Source: Synechococcales cyanobacterium PMM_0085
GTDB lineage: Bacteria; Cyanobacteriota; Cyanobacteriia; Elainellales; Elainellaceae
NCBI GenBank assembly: GCA_949127705.1
Contig: CASBQJ010000583.1
Coordinates: 1 to 9,012, forward strand
DNA length: 9,012 nucleotides
Direction: 5' to 3'
Shown: positions 1-5,506 of the stretch, piece after piece
Layout of the letters: every line of letters begins with the position of its first letter
How positions within the stretch are numbered: position 1 is the first letter of the stretch
Made by a program: the position numbers and the translations under genes
Notes under the pieces: model-generated
The model's input: only the letters and a program-made list of their open reading frames with translations
What the model was told of the DNA's origin: nothing
Database searches by the model: none

Positions 1-600
1 CCACAGCTGTAGCCCATCCATCATCCAAACGTTCACCGGGATCAGCAGCAGGGTCGCAATCCGGAGCATATGCGCCGTCAGATGCAGCTGAGGTTGGCTA
101 GCAGCCCACACGCTAGCACCCCAAAAGGCCAGCGTGTAGCCCAATAAAATGGCATACTGCGCCACCGTTGAAAAGTTGCGCCACTGGCTAGCCGCTAGCA
201 CGCCCGACGATACCACGACTAAAAAGACACCTAGCGCCAGCAGCCAAATTACCCCAATTTCTGTAGCAAAAGACTGGGCGGCTTGATTGATCCAGGGTCG
301 TGGCTGCGCCACAGCAGGCGTCTTGGCGCTCGGCCTAGTGGGGAGCTTGTGGCCTCCATTAACTGGCCGCTGCCGCTCAACTGCGATCGCCGCAAAATCT
401 TGGTCATGTGCTGCTGGCCGACTACCCCCCGGCACCGCCTGCGGTAATGGGCAGGCCAAATTTTCCTGACACAGCCGCCGCACCTGAGAATCTGAGAGTA
501 AGCCTAACCCCAACCACATTTCTAACCCTGCCAGTAAATCGGGGTGATTCGCTGGCACTATTAATCGAACATCAAGCTCGGAATGAGGAAGGGGAGGCAT
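1..600 (-). CDS. Large cyanobacterial membrane protein, DUF2157-like, N-terminal part only
   Basis: An open frame of 200 codons runs from an ATG at 598-600 to the left edge with no stop, so only the N-terminus is here. Residues 1-55 form a soluble head with the pattern NHPDLLAGLEMWLGLGLLSD followed by RRLCQENLACPLP. Residues 56-105 are a proline- and glutamine-rich linker of low conservation. Three hydrophobic segments follow at about 115-138, 145-165 and 177-195. From memory, this head, linker and helix order matches the long cyanobacterial membrane proteins annotated with DUF2157, whose function is unknown. No good Shine-Dalgarno sequence precedes the ATG, but the family-like head begins right after it, which supports this start. 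A soluble enzyme is unlikely given the helices. The exact family name is moderately certain; the coding call is strong. Confidence 0.75.
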   Translation of the reverse strand, partial: MPPLPHSELDVRLIVPANHPDLLAGLEMWLGLGLLSDSQVRRLCQENLACPLPQAVPGGSRPAAHDQDFAAIAVERQRPVNGGHKLPTRPSAKTPAVAQPRPWINQAAQSFATEIGVIWLLALGVFLVVVSSGVLAASQWRNFSTVAQYAILLGYTLAFWGASVWAASQPQLHLTAHMLRIATLLLIPVNVWMMDGLQLW

Positions 601-638
601 AGGGTGAGGGAGCTACAGTCTAAAGTGGGGCGCGATAG

Positions 639-696
639 AACACCAGACTCAAGGTCAAACTCATTGAGTACAGCTTGAGTTACGGCTCCAGGTGTT
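639..696. promoter_or_regulatory. Nested inverted repeats, possible operator upstream of the DUF2157-like gene
   Basis: Four ACTCA/TGAGT half-sites lie in mirror order: ACTCA at 647-651 and 659-663, TGAGT at 665-669 and 676-680. The inner pair forms ACTCATTGAGT, and the outer pair forms ACTCAAG (647-653) with CTTGAGT (674-680). Both pairs share a centre near 664. A third pair, AACACC (639-644) and GGTGTT (691-696), flanks them roughly symmetrically. The array lies about 40-100 bp upstream of the ATG of the minus-strand gene. Regulator binding is inference; an RNA fold is the alternative. Confidence 0.4.
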
Positions 697-772
697 GTTA
701 ACAGCTTAGTTCACCCCTCCGCAGCTGCTGCGATTGGTAACCAAATAAAAAATCGGCACAAAAAAGCAGTAC

Positions 773-802
773 AAAAAAGTGGAAGGCGATCGCCCTCCAC
801 TT
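773..802 (-). terminator. Intrinsic terminator of sigF with a HIP1 core
   Basis: Read on the minus strand, arm AAGTGGA pairs with TCCACTT. A G-T wobble and GGC/GCC continue the stem to a GATC loop, and six T (773-778) follow on the 3' side. The stem occupies 777-802 and starts about 70 bp past the sigF stop. The loop-proximal part is the HIP1 octamer GCGATCGC at 786-793. The form is that of a classical rho-independent terminator. Confidence 0.8.
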
Positions 803-826
803 CAAATATCTTGTTCAAATATCTTG
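801..826. repeat. Tandem 13-bp direct repeat
   Basis: TTCAAATATCTTG occurs twice with no gap, at 801-813 and 814-826, and is followed by a partial third copy (ATTCAA). It fills the space between the two hairpins downstream of sigF. No function is evident. Confidence 0.75.
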
Positions 827-834
827 ATTCAACT

Positions 835-867
835 GTGGTTTAAAGCAGCAGAGCGACTTTAAACCGC
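835..867 (-). terminator. Stem-loop just past the sigF stop
   Basis: GGTTTAAAG (837-845) pairs perfectly with CTTTAAACC (857-865), and a wobble plus a G-C pair extend the arms to 835 and 867. The loop is 11 nt. The stem begins 7 nt after the sigF stop codon. No T-run follows, so it is more likely a 3' end stabiliser or the first part of a tandem terminator with the stem at 777-802. Confidence 0.5.
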
Positions 868-874
868 TTCTAAC

Positions 875-1675
875 CTAAGGGGTAATCTCTCTACTCGACG
901 GTGCAGGCTCTAGTCCCACCATAGACTCCTTCAATAGCTTCAGCCCTTTCTTCACCCGACGAGACACCGTTACGGCGCTGATGCCCAACCGTTCTGCGGT
1001 TTCCTTCTGGGTTAGGTCATACAGAAACACAGCTTCTAGGACTTCACGGGTCCGTTTCTCTAACTGTACCAACGCCTGCTGCAAGCGAATCTGATCTTCT
1101 TGAGCCAGCTGGAAACTCCGGTACTGTGAGTCAGGAATCAGTTCACCGAGGGTAGACCCTTCATCTTCATCGCGCATTGGAGCATCTAGGCTGAGGGGCG
1201 ATCGATTGCGATAGGCCAGCTTAATTTCTTGCCACTCTACTACCGAAACCTCAAGCTTCTCTGCAATTTCGGCATCGGTTGGCTGCCGCAGCAGCAGCAT
1301 TTGCAATTCTCGGGTAATGGTTGCGGCCTGATGTTGAATGGCCTGCCAGCGGCGGGGGATCCGAACCGCTGATCCTTTGTCGCGTAGGTAATGTTGAATT
1401 TCGCCCCGAATATAGGGAATGGCAAACGAACTAAAGGCATGACCTTTAGTCATATCAAATCGCTCAATGGCTCGAATCAACCCCAAACTGCCAACCTGGA
1501 GCAGATCCTCATAGCTTTCCGTACATTGATTCACCCAATGGTGAGCTTCTTTCCTGACTAACCCAAAATTGAGTTGAACCAATTGATTGCGGGTTTCAGC
1601 CGTAGGAGACTTGTAATATGCTCGCAGTAACTGCAAGCTTTCGCTTTTAAGCTCGTTGGAGACTGAGGTAGACAT
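875..1675 (-). CDS. sigF: Group 3 alternative RNA polymerase sigma factor, SigF type
   Basis: This 266-residue sigma-70 family protein lacks region 1.1 and is close to the usual length of cyanobacterial SigF (about 260). Region 2 spans about residues 33-105, with the core-binding and -10-reading stretch around YEDLLQVGSLGLIRAIERFD and IPYIRGEIQHYLRD. Region 3 covers about 118-160. Region 4 is at 205-252, with the helix-turn-helix LTQKETAERLGISAVTVSRR that reads the -35 element. In Synechocystis, SigF controls type IV pilus and phototaxis genes; the same role here is inference. The start is ATG 1673-1675; no strong Shine-Dalgarno sequence is visible just upstream. The gene has a long 5' region (568 bp to psbO) and two hairpins after its stop. 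No anti-sigma gene is adjacent. SigG/H-like or SigB-type factors are less likely because all of regions 2-4 match the SigF layout. Confidence 0.9.
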   Translation of the reverse strand: MSTSVSNELKSESLQLLRAYYKSPTAETRNQLVQLNFGLVRKEAHHWVNQCTESYEDLLQVGSLGLIRAIERFDMTKGHAFSSFAIPYIRGEIQHYLRDKGSAVRIPRRWQAIQHQAATITRELQMLLLRQPTDAEIAEKLEVSVVEWQEIKLAYRNRSPLSLDAPMRDEDEGSTLGELIPDSQYRSFQLAQEDQIRLQQALVQLEKRTREVLEAVFLYDLTQKETAERLGISAVTVSRRVKKGLKLLKESMVGLEPAPSSREITP

Positions 1676-1700
1676 GGCGATTTTCAGGTAGATGGAATAC

Positions 1701-1723
1701 TGATGGAGCCTATTGAGCCATCA
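1701..1723 (-). other. Small hairpin in the sigF leader
   Basis: TGATGG (1701-1706) and CCATCA (1718-1723) form a perfect 6-bp stem with an 11-nt loop, 25 nt upstream of the sigF ATG. It could affect translation initiation, but a stem this short could also occur by chance. Confidence 0.3.
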
Positions 1724-1786
1724 AAGAGCATAGGGCGATACAGCAACGCCTCATATCCCTCAACAGATTAGGTTCCTAGAAAAAAG

Positions 1787-1812
1787 TAAGTGCGATGAAC
1801 GTTAAGTGCGAT
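1787..1812. repeat. 10-bp direct repeat upstream of sigF
   Basis: TAAGTGCGAT occurs at 1787-1796 and 1803-1812, a 16-bp period, about 110-140 bp upstream of the sigF start. It could be a pair of regulator half-sites or chance; nothing decides between them. Confidence 0.4.
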
Positions 1813-1885
1813 AAAAGATTCATATGGCGCTGCACTGGATGTAGGCATCTGGATGGCGAGGCTTGACAGAGAGAAGCACGCGAAT

Positions 1886-1942
1886 TCAGCAAGCTCTATT
1901 AAAGTACGGGTTTGTTGATACACAGAACAACTGCATTTCCAC
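1886..1942 (-). CDS. Possible upstream leader ORF of sigF (16-18 codons)
   Basis: The minus strand carries a near-perfect Shine-Dalgarno AAAGGAGGT at 1946-1954. A GTG (1940-1942) and, two codons later, an ATG (1934-1936) follow at 3 and 9 nt past it, both in the same short frame ending in TGA at 1886-1888. The peptide from GTG would be MEMQLFCVSTNPYFNRAC. This is the best ribosome-binding sequence in the sigF upstream region and lies about 210 nt before the sigF ATG on the same strand. It could be a leader peptide that couples translation to sigF expression, or a chance purine run. The peptide has no recognisable family and no run of one amino acid that would point to attenuation. Coding status is unproven. 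Confidence 0.3.
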   Translation of the reverse strand: MEMQLFCVSTNPYFNRAC

Positions 1943-2057
1943 TGAACCTCCTTTGAACCATCTTTGAGCTGTCTTTTGATTTGAAAAACTTGAAGTAATT
2001 AAAAATACTATAAGAATTTCAAATACTTTAGTCTAAGCATTTGGCCTAGAGGTCAGA

Positions 2058-2135
2058 ATGACACAGAAACTGGAAAATAATTTATTATGTGGCGAATCTT
2101 TATTAGAACCTGATGAAAAGCTGGCTTGGAGGTGA
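2058..2135 (+). CDS. Possible 25-residue small protein between sigF and psbO
   Basis: ATG at 2058-2060 is preceded by a GAGGT Shine-Dalgarno core (2049-2053) at 4 nt spacing, and the frame ends with TGA at 2133-2135. The peptide begins MTQKLENNLL and ends EKLAWR; it is soluble and charged, with one Cys and no membrane segment. A strong hairpin starts 8 nt after the stop, which would fit a short transcription unit. A -10-like TATAAG (2009-2014) lies upstream, without a matching -35. The alternatives are a small RNA that ends at the hairpin, or no gene at all. I do not recognise the peptide. Confidence 0.25.
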   Translation: MTQKLENNLLCGESLLEPDEKLAWR

Positions 2136-2143
2136 AGTTATTC

Positions 2144-2198
2144 AACATTAAAGACCCTGGGACATCGAATTAACGGATGCCTCAGAGTCTTTAATGTT
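2144..2198. terminator. 55-bp hairpin past the psbO stop, probable terminator
   Basis: AACATTAAAGAC (2144-2155) pairs perfectly with GTCTTTAATGTT (2187-2198). Inner bases continue the stem to 2166/2176 with three mismatches, two of which become wobbles on one or the other strand. The loop is 9 nt. On the minus strand it begins 45 nt after the psbO stop, and the CTTTAATGTT of its 3' arm acts as a weak T-tract. On the plus strand it follows the 25-codon candidate ORF by 8 nt. A bidirectional terminator is the simplest reading; the absence of a clean U-run is the weak point. Confidence 0.6.
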
Positions 2199-2243
2199 TG
2201 ACATTAGGTTTGGATCGAGCTAAGCCGAAGCGGTTGACCAAGA

Positions 2244-3071
2244 TTAAGTCGTCGGTTCAACGCGACCGTAGAAGAGACCTTGGATTTGGACGTCCAACGC
2301 TTCTTTACCCCCCATATCGGTGTCAGAAGGCTGTTGGCTGATGAAGGTGCCAGCGATCTCTCCGGTAACGCTATTGACCTTAGCAACTTGAAGGGAAATG
2401 CTGCCCTTACCAGTTTTGAATGCCTTTTTGTTTTCTCGCTGCAGCTCATCACTGTCAGCTTGAGCGGGCAAAGCGACGGCGTTGTCATAGCCTGTTGTTA
2501 AACCACGACCTTTGGGATCTAAGAAATTAGAAGTTCGGTAGGATGGCACCTTGAACACGCCCTCAAAATCGGTAGAAGAGCTGATGCTCTCAACTCCGGG
2601 CTGGGTGCTAGCCACTAATTCTTTAATGGTGAATAGAAAAGGGACTTCTTCGCCACCGGGCAACAGCACAGTAATGGCTTGGAAATCAAATCCTTCTTCT
2701 TCTTCAAAGGTCAGGGCGCGGTCGTCACCTACTTTGATTGTGCCCCGTACCTGATCAAGGGTAGAGGTGTAGCGGGTTAGCGGCTTACCTGCAATAAATA
2801 CCGCTTCTTGACGCTTATTGGCGGGTTCGCCTTTGACCGCATAGTTGGTTGGTTCTAGACAGAGATCCAGAAGCGTATAGGCTTGACCTGCGTCCATTGG
2901 AATTGAACCGCGTCTGGTAACTTCTAACTTAGGACAAGCATTGGCTAGTCCAGTTCCTCGAATTTCGTCGTAGGTCAAAAGACCCACGTCGGCAGCAGGG
3001 GCATTACTACAGGCAGTGAGTAGACCCAAGCAAAGAGCAAAGAATGCAACGATTAAAGCGCGATACCTCAT
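2244..3071 (-). CDS. psbO: Photosystem II manganese-stabilising protein PsbO (33 kDa)
   Basis: PsbO is the extrinsic lumenal subunit of photosystem II that stabilises the Mn4CaO5 water-splitting cluster. The 275-residue length is normal for cyanobacteria. Family blocks are clear: LTYDEIRGTGLANACP (about 32-47), LEPTNYAVKGEPANKRQEA, FEGVFKVPSYR, NFLDPKGRG, GYDNAVALPAQAD, GEIAGTF and QPSDTDMGGKEALDV. Cys46 and Cys71 are the conserved disulfide pair. The signal peptide MRYRALIVAFFALCLGLL ends in LTAC (18-21), a lipobox-like sequence. The start was set at ATG 3069-3071, 20 codons inside the longest open frame, because a GAGGT Shine-Dalgarno sits 5-6 nt before it and cyanobacterial PsbO begins MRYRA. 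The gene stands alone and is divergent from recQ. No HIP1 site occurs in it. Confidence 0.97.
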   Translation of the reverse strand: MRYRALIVAFFALCLGLLTACSNAPAADVGLLTYDEIRGTGLANACPKLEVTRRGSIPMDAGQAYTLLDLCLEPTNYAVKGEPANKRQEAVFIAGKPLTRYTSTLDQVRGTIKVGDDRALTFEEEEGFDFQAITVLLPGGEEVPFLFTIKELVASTQPGVESISSSTDFEGVFKVPSYRTSNFLDPKGRGLTTGYDNAVALPAQADSDELQRENKKAFKTGKGSISLQVAKVNSVTGEIAGTFISQQPSDTDMGGKEALDVQIQGLFYGRVEPTT

Positions 3072-3076
3072 GAGCA

Positions 3077-3081
3077 ACCTC
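3077..3081 (-). promoter_or_regulatory. Ribosome binding site deciding the psbO start
   Basis: The minus strand reads GAGGT here, 5 nt before the ATG at 3069-3071. The longer frame that opens at 3131 has no comparable site, so the inner ATG is preferred. Confidence 0.75.
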
Positions 3082-3157
3082 GATATCTCAACCTGAATAG
3101 GGATGTATAGTCTGTTTTTTTTACAGAGCATTCTAATCTTGCATTCTACAAGACCTT

Positions 3158-3173
3158 GCGCCCCTTAATCTTG
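3158..3173 (+). repeat. Left copy of a direct repeat flanking recQ
   Basis: GCGCCCCTTAATCTTG here matches GCGCCCTTAATCTTG at 4794-4808 except for one extra C. The two copies bracket the recQ gene and its tandem repeats. Bases outside the copies do not match. Confidence 0.5.
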
Positions 3174-3218
3174 ATGTCTCTAAAGTCTCAGCAATTCTGG
3201 TGTCCGCAATTCTGTTGA

Positions 3219-3292
3219 TTCAGGTCAGTCTATCTTCAGGTCAGTCTAGATTTAGAGTGCCAGATTTAGAGTGCCAGATGGGAAGGGTGCCA
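3219..3292. repeat. Two short tandem repeats upstream of recQ
   Basis: TTCAGGTCAGTCTA occurs at 3219-3232 and 3235-3248 (16-bp period). Next to it, GATTTAGAGTGCCA occurs exactly twice at 3249-3262 and 3263-3276, followed by a degenerate third copy ending GGGTGCCA at 3292. The array ends 26 bp before the recQ Shine-Dalgarno. Confidence 0.8.
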
Positions 3293-3318
3293 GATTGGGA
3301 ATTCTGGGAACGGCGCTT

Positions 3319-3323
3319 AGGAG
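3319..3323 (+). promoter_or_regulatory. Ribosome binding site of recQ
   Basis: AGGAG sits 6 nt before ATG 3330-3332, fixing the start of the helicase frame. Confidence 0.8.
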
Positions 3324-3329
3324 ATAGGA

Positions 3330-4784
3330 ATGCATCTCACCCAGTCACCGGCATGGCAGCAGGTTCGAGAGACGTTTCAAAAGATTTGGGGCTATGGCGA
3401 TTTTCGACCACCGCAGGGCGAAATTATTGGCAGCCTGCTGATGCAGCAAGATACGTTGATTGTGATGCCTACGGGCGGTGGCAAGTCCATTTGCTTTCAG
3501 CTCCCGGCACTGCTGCAAACCGGAGTAACCCTGGTGGTGTCACCGCTGGTGGCGCTGATGGAAAACCAAGTGCAGGAGCTGCGACGGCGCGGGTTGCCAG
3601 CGGCTGCCCTGCACAGCGAACTGTCGCCGTCACAGCGGCGGCAGGTGCTCAGCGCTCTAGAGCAGCAGCGGCTGCGTTTGCTGTATCTATCTCCAGAAAC
3701 GCTGTTGAATGAAGCGGTCTGGCAGCGGCTATGTCAGCCTGAGTTGACGGTGAATGGGCTGATCTTGGATGAAGCGCACTGTTTGGTGCAGTGGGGGGAC
3801 ACGTTTCGGCCTGCCTATCGGCAGCTAGGCATGGTGCGGCCAGCGTTGCTCAAGCACAAACCAGCGGGTACGAAGATTGCGATCGCCGCTTTTACGGCAA
3901 CTGCCGATCCTCAAGCTCAGCAAATGATTCAGCAGGTATTACAGCTCCAGCAGCCAACATCTTTCCTGCTGAACCCTTATCGGCCTAATTTAGCGCTCTC
4001 GACTCAGACTGTTTGGACACCTAGAGGGCGACGGCAAAGCCTGTTGCGTTATATCCAAGCTCATCGAGATCAATCCGGGCTGGTCTATGTCCGCAGTCGG
4101 CAAAGTGGCGAAGATCTAGCGGCTTGGCTGGGGCAGCAGGGCTACCAAACGGCGGCCTATCATGCGGGTTTAAGCCCAGCAGAACGGCGGCGGATTGAAG
4201 CAGCCTGGTTAGGTGGGGCGATCGCCTTCGTGGTTTGCACCTGTGCGTTTGGCATGGGAATCGACAAACCCAACGTGCGCTGGGTGATGCACTTTAACAT
4301 GCCGCTGCTGCTGTCAGAATATGTGCAAGAAGTGGGACGGGCAGGGCGCGACGGCAACCCGGCAGAAGCCCTCATGTTGGTGAGTGAACCGACGGGCTGG
4401 CTAGATCCGAGCGATCGCCAGCAGCAGCAGTTTTTCTTAGAACAGGCGCGATCGCAACACCAAAAAGCCCAGCGGCTGATTCACAAATTACCCAAAACAG
4501 GCAACGTGGCAGCTGTCTCTCGCCAGTTTAAAGATGGGGCGATCGCCCTGGCGTTACTCCACCGCAATGGTCAGCTCCAGTGGCAAGACCCATTCCATTA
4601 CAAAATGTTATCTACAGCAGCGGCTCAACCCTTCCGGCCAGACCGCGCCGCCCAAACCATGGCAGACTATCCCCATAGCAAAGCCTGCCGCTGGAAATTT
4701 CTCCTTGATGCCTTTGGTTTCAGCCGTGAAGCTGCTAGCCTCCGCTGTGGGAAATGCGATCGCTGCCTGAGCCCGCACTCCTAA
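3330..4784 (+). CDS. recQ: RecQ-family ATP-dependent DNA helicase, short form
   Basis: This 484-residue superfamily 2 helicase should unwind DNA 3' to 5' in recombination and fork repair. Visible motifs: a RecQ-type motif 0 around FRPPQGEII (25-33), Walker A MPTGGGKS (46-53), DEAH (147-150), the FTATA motif (188-192), GMGIDKPNVRWVMH (308-321) and motif VI QEVGRAGRDG (333-342). The zinc site is at the very C-terminus: Cys453 and then CGKCDRC with Cys473, 476 and 479. In E. coli RecQ the zinc site follows motif VI by about 50 residues and is followed by winged-helix and HRDC domains. Here the gap is about 110 residues, and nothing follows the zinc site. The start is set by an AGGAG Shine-Dalgarno. 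Six HIP1 sites lie inside, so the gene is at home in this genome. A true RecQ orthologue versus a RecQ-like paralogue cannot be settled here. Confidence 0.93.
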   Translation: MHLTQSPAWQQVRETFQKIWGYGDFRPPQGEIIGSLLMQQDTLIVMPTGGGKSICFQLPALLQTGVTLVVSPLVALMENQVQELRRRGLPAAALHSELSPSQRRQVLSALEQQRLRLLYLSPETLLNEAVWQRLCQPELTVNGLILDEAHCLVQWGDTFRPAYRQLGMVRPALLKHKPAGTKIAIAAFTATADPQAQQMIQQVLQLQQPTSFLLNPYRPNLALSTQTVWTPRGRRQSLLRYIQAHRDQSGLVYVRSRQSGEDLAAWLGQQGYQTAAYHAGLSPAERRRIEAAWLGGAIAFVVCTCAFGMGIDKPNVRWVMHFNMPLLLSEYVQEVGRAGRDGNPAEALMLVSEPTGWLDPSDRQQQQFFLEQARSQHQKAQRLIHKLPKTGNVAAVSRQFKDGAIALALLHRNGQLQWQDPFHYKMLSTAAAQPFRPDRAAQTMADYPHSKACRWKFLLDAFGFSREAASLRCGKCDRCLSPHS

Positions 4785-4818
4785 CCCTTAATCGCGCCCT
4801 TAATCTTGTTCCTGGGCT
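4785..4818. repeat. Short convergent gap with a 9-bp direct repeat
   Basis: CCCTTAATC occurs at 4785-4793 and 4797-4805 in the 34 bp between the recQ stop and the converging stop of the DUF3611 gene. The second copy is part of the longer match (4794-4808) to 3158-3173. I see no intrinsic terminator for either gene. Confidence 0.6.
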
Positions 4819-5424
4819 TTACTGCCGATTCATGCAGCGCAACAGCCAAAGCGTGGAAATTAGTCCAATAAAATGAGCCATTGTAATGTTGGTGCTGGCC
4901 TGAACCAGAAAGACATCCAGCGGATTGACAAACTTGAGCGGATTACCCGACAGCAGAGAAAAGCCTTGAGCGAACGATTTGGCTACCAATGCACCCACGA
5001 TTGCCTGCGCTCCCAAAATGGTAAACGCCATCCCAGATAGATTAATCAGCAGCCCCAATCGCAGAATTTGAAACACATCGCTGCGTTTGGGGCGAACTTG
5101 AGCCTCGGCGGTTTTGAGGCGACGGGCCATCCGGGTGTAGCGAAACGCCCAAAACGCTCCGGCCAGCAGCACCAGTAACCCGCACACTGAGAGAAATAAC
5201 CCTGCTCCCGTTTCGGCACTGCCGCTTTGAACGCCCCCGGCAACGGTGGGCGTACTGGTGGCAATGGTGAGGGTCGATCCGGCAAACAGCAGCACCACCC
5301 CCGAAATAATGCTCAAAACCAGCTGTCCCCAAAAGCTAACCCATCCCGTAATCCGGAACGCACTGGCAACCCGTTGAACGGCTGGGGGCAGAGAGTAGGG
5401 CGATGAATCTAACTGGCTGGACAT
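4819..5424 (-). CDS. DUF3611 family membrane protein, Tic21/PIC1-like
   Basis: This predicted 201-residue protein has four hydrophobic segments, at about 25-50 (WGQLVLSIISGVVLLFAG), 77-97 (LFLSVCGLLVLLAGAFWAF), 122-148 (LRLGLLINLSGMAFTILGAQ) and 181-197. Basic and polar stretches lie between helices 2 and 3 (RMARRLKTAEAQVRPKR). The layout and sequence fit the cyanobacterial DUF3611 family, which from memory includes the homologues of the chloroplast inner-envelope protein Tic21/PIC1, proposed to act in protein import or iron transport. Function in cyanobacteria is unsettled. The frame could open at a TTG (5440-5442), but ATG 5422-5424 is chosen because GGAG lies 5 nt before it. It lies 82 bp downstream of the CPBP protease gene on the same strand with no terminator seen between, so cotranscription is possible. 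Confidence 0.85.
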   Translation of the reverse strand: MSSQLDSSPYSLPPAVQRVASAFRITGWVSFWGQLVLSIISGVVLLFAGSTLTIATSTPTVAGGVQSGSAETGAGLFLSVCGLLVLLAGAFWAFRYTRMARRLKTAEAQVRPKRSDVFQILRLGLLINLSGMAFTILGAQAIVGALVAKSFAQGFSLLSGNPLKFVNPLDVFLVQASTNITMAHFIGLISTLWLLRCMNRQ

Positions 5425-5429
5425 AGTAT

Positions 5430-5433
5430 CTCC
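5430..5433 (-). promoter_or_regulatory. Ribosome binding site deciding the DUF3611 start
   Basis: The minus strand reads GGAG, 5 nt before ATG 5422-5424. The site lies inside the longer frame that opens at TTG 5442, which argues against that earlier start. Confidence 0.7.
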
Positions 5434-5506
5434 AGAGGGCAAGCCATTGGCAGTCGCGGTTGGCCGGGGGCATTTAGGGGCACGGAAACTTATGTTTAAT
5501 TTCCAT

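Larger units (their letters stand above)
1676..2243. other. 568-bp intergenic region between sigF and psbO, no convincing gene
   Basis: No long ORF with family-like sequence lies here. The stretch 1975-2040 is very AT-rich and carries -10-like hexamers on both strands (TATAAG at 2009-2014 plus, TATAGT on the minus strand over 2006-2011), but I could not pair either with a good -35 box at normal spacing. Also present are a 10-bp direct repeat TAAGTGCGAT (1787-1796, 1803-1812), a strong Shine-Dalgarno on the minus strand, a 25-codon ORF on the plus strand, and a large hairpin at 2144-2198. The sigF promoter must lie in this region but cannot be fixed by eye. Confidence 0.6.
3072..3329. promoter_or_regulatory. 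Divergent promoter region of psbO and recQ
   Basis: This 258-bp gap must carry the promoters of two divergent genes. On the psbO strand, -10-like TATACA lies within the leader and TTAGAAT further up, but neither has a good -35 box. A small symmetric element, CTGT and ACAG around an eight-T run, lies about 3111-3125. Short tandem repeats fill the recQ side (3219-3292). Confidence 0.5.

Noticed and set aside
287..602. Plus-strand frames over the left-edge gene
   Set aside because: They overlap the minus-strand membrane protein, whose hydrophobic helices and family-like head are coherent; the plus-strand translations have no family features.
2144..2198. MITE or small mobile element
   Set aside because: Only one copy is present in the window, no target duplication is visible at its ends, and its place after psbO fits a terminator better.
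2204..2501. Frames antisense or shifted to psbO
   Set aside because: They lie over or past the conserved PsbO C-terminus and give no recognisable protein.
3200..3712. 170-codon plus-strand frame overlapping the recQ start
   Set aside because: It is out of frame with the clear helicase motifs and is low in complexity; the recQ frame with its own AGGAG site explains the region.
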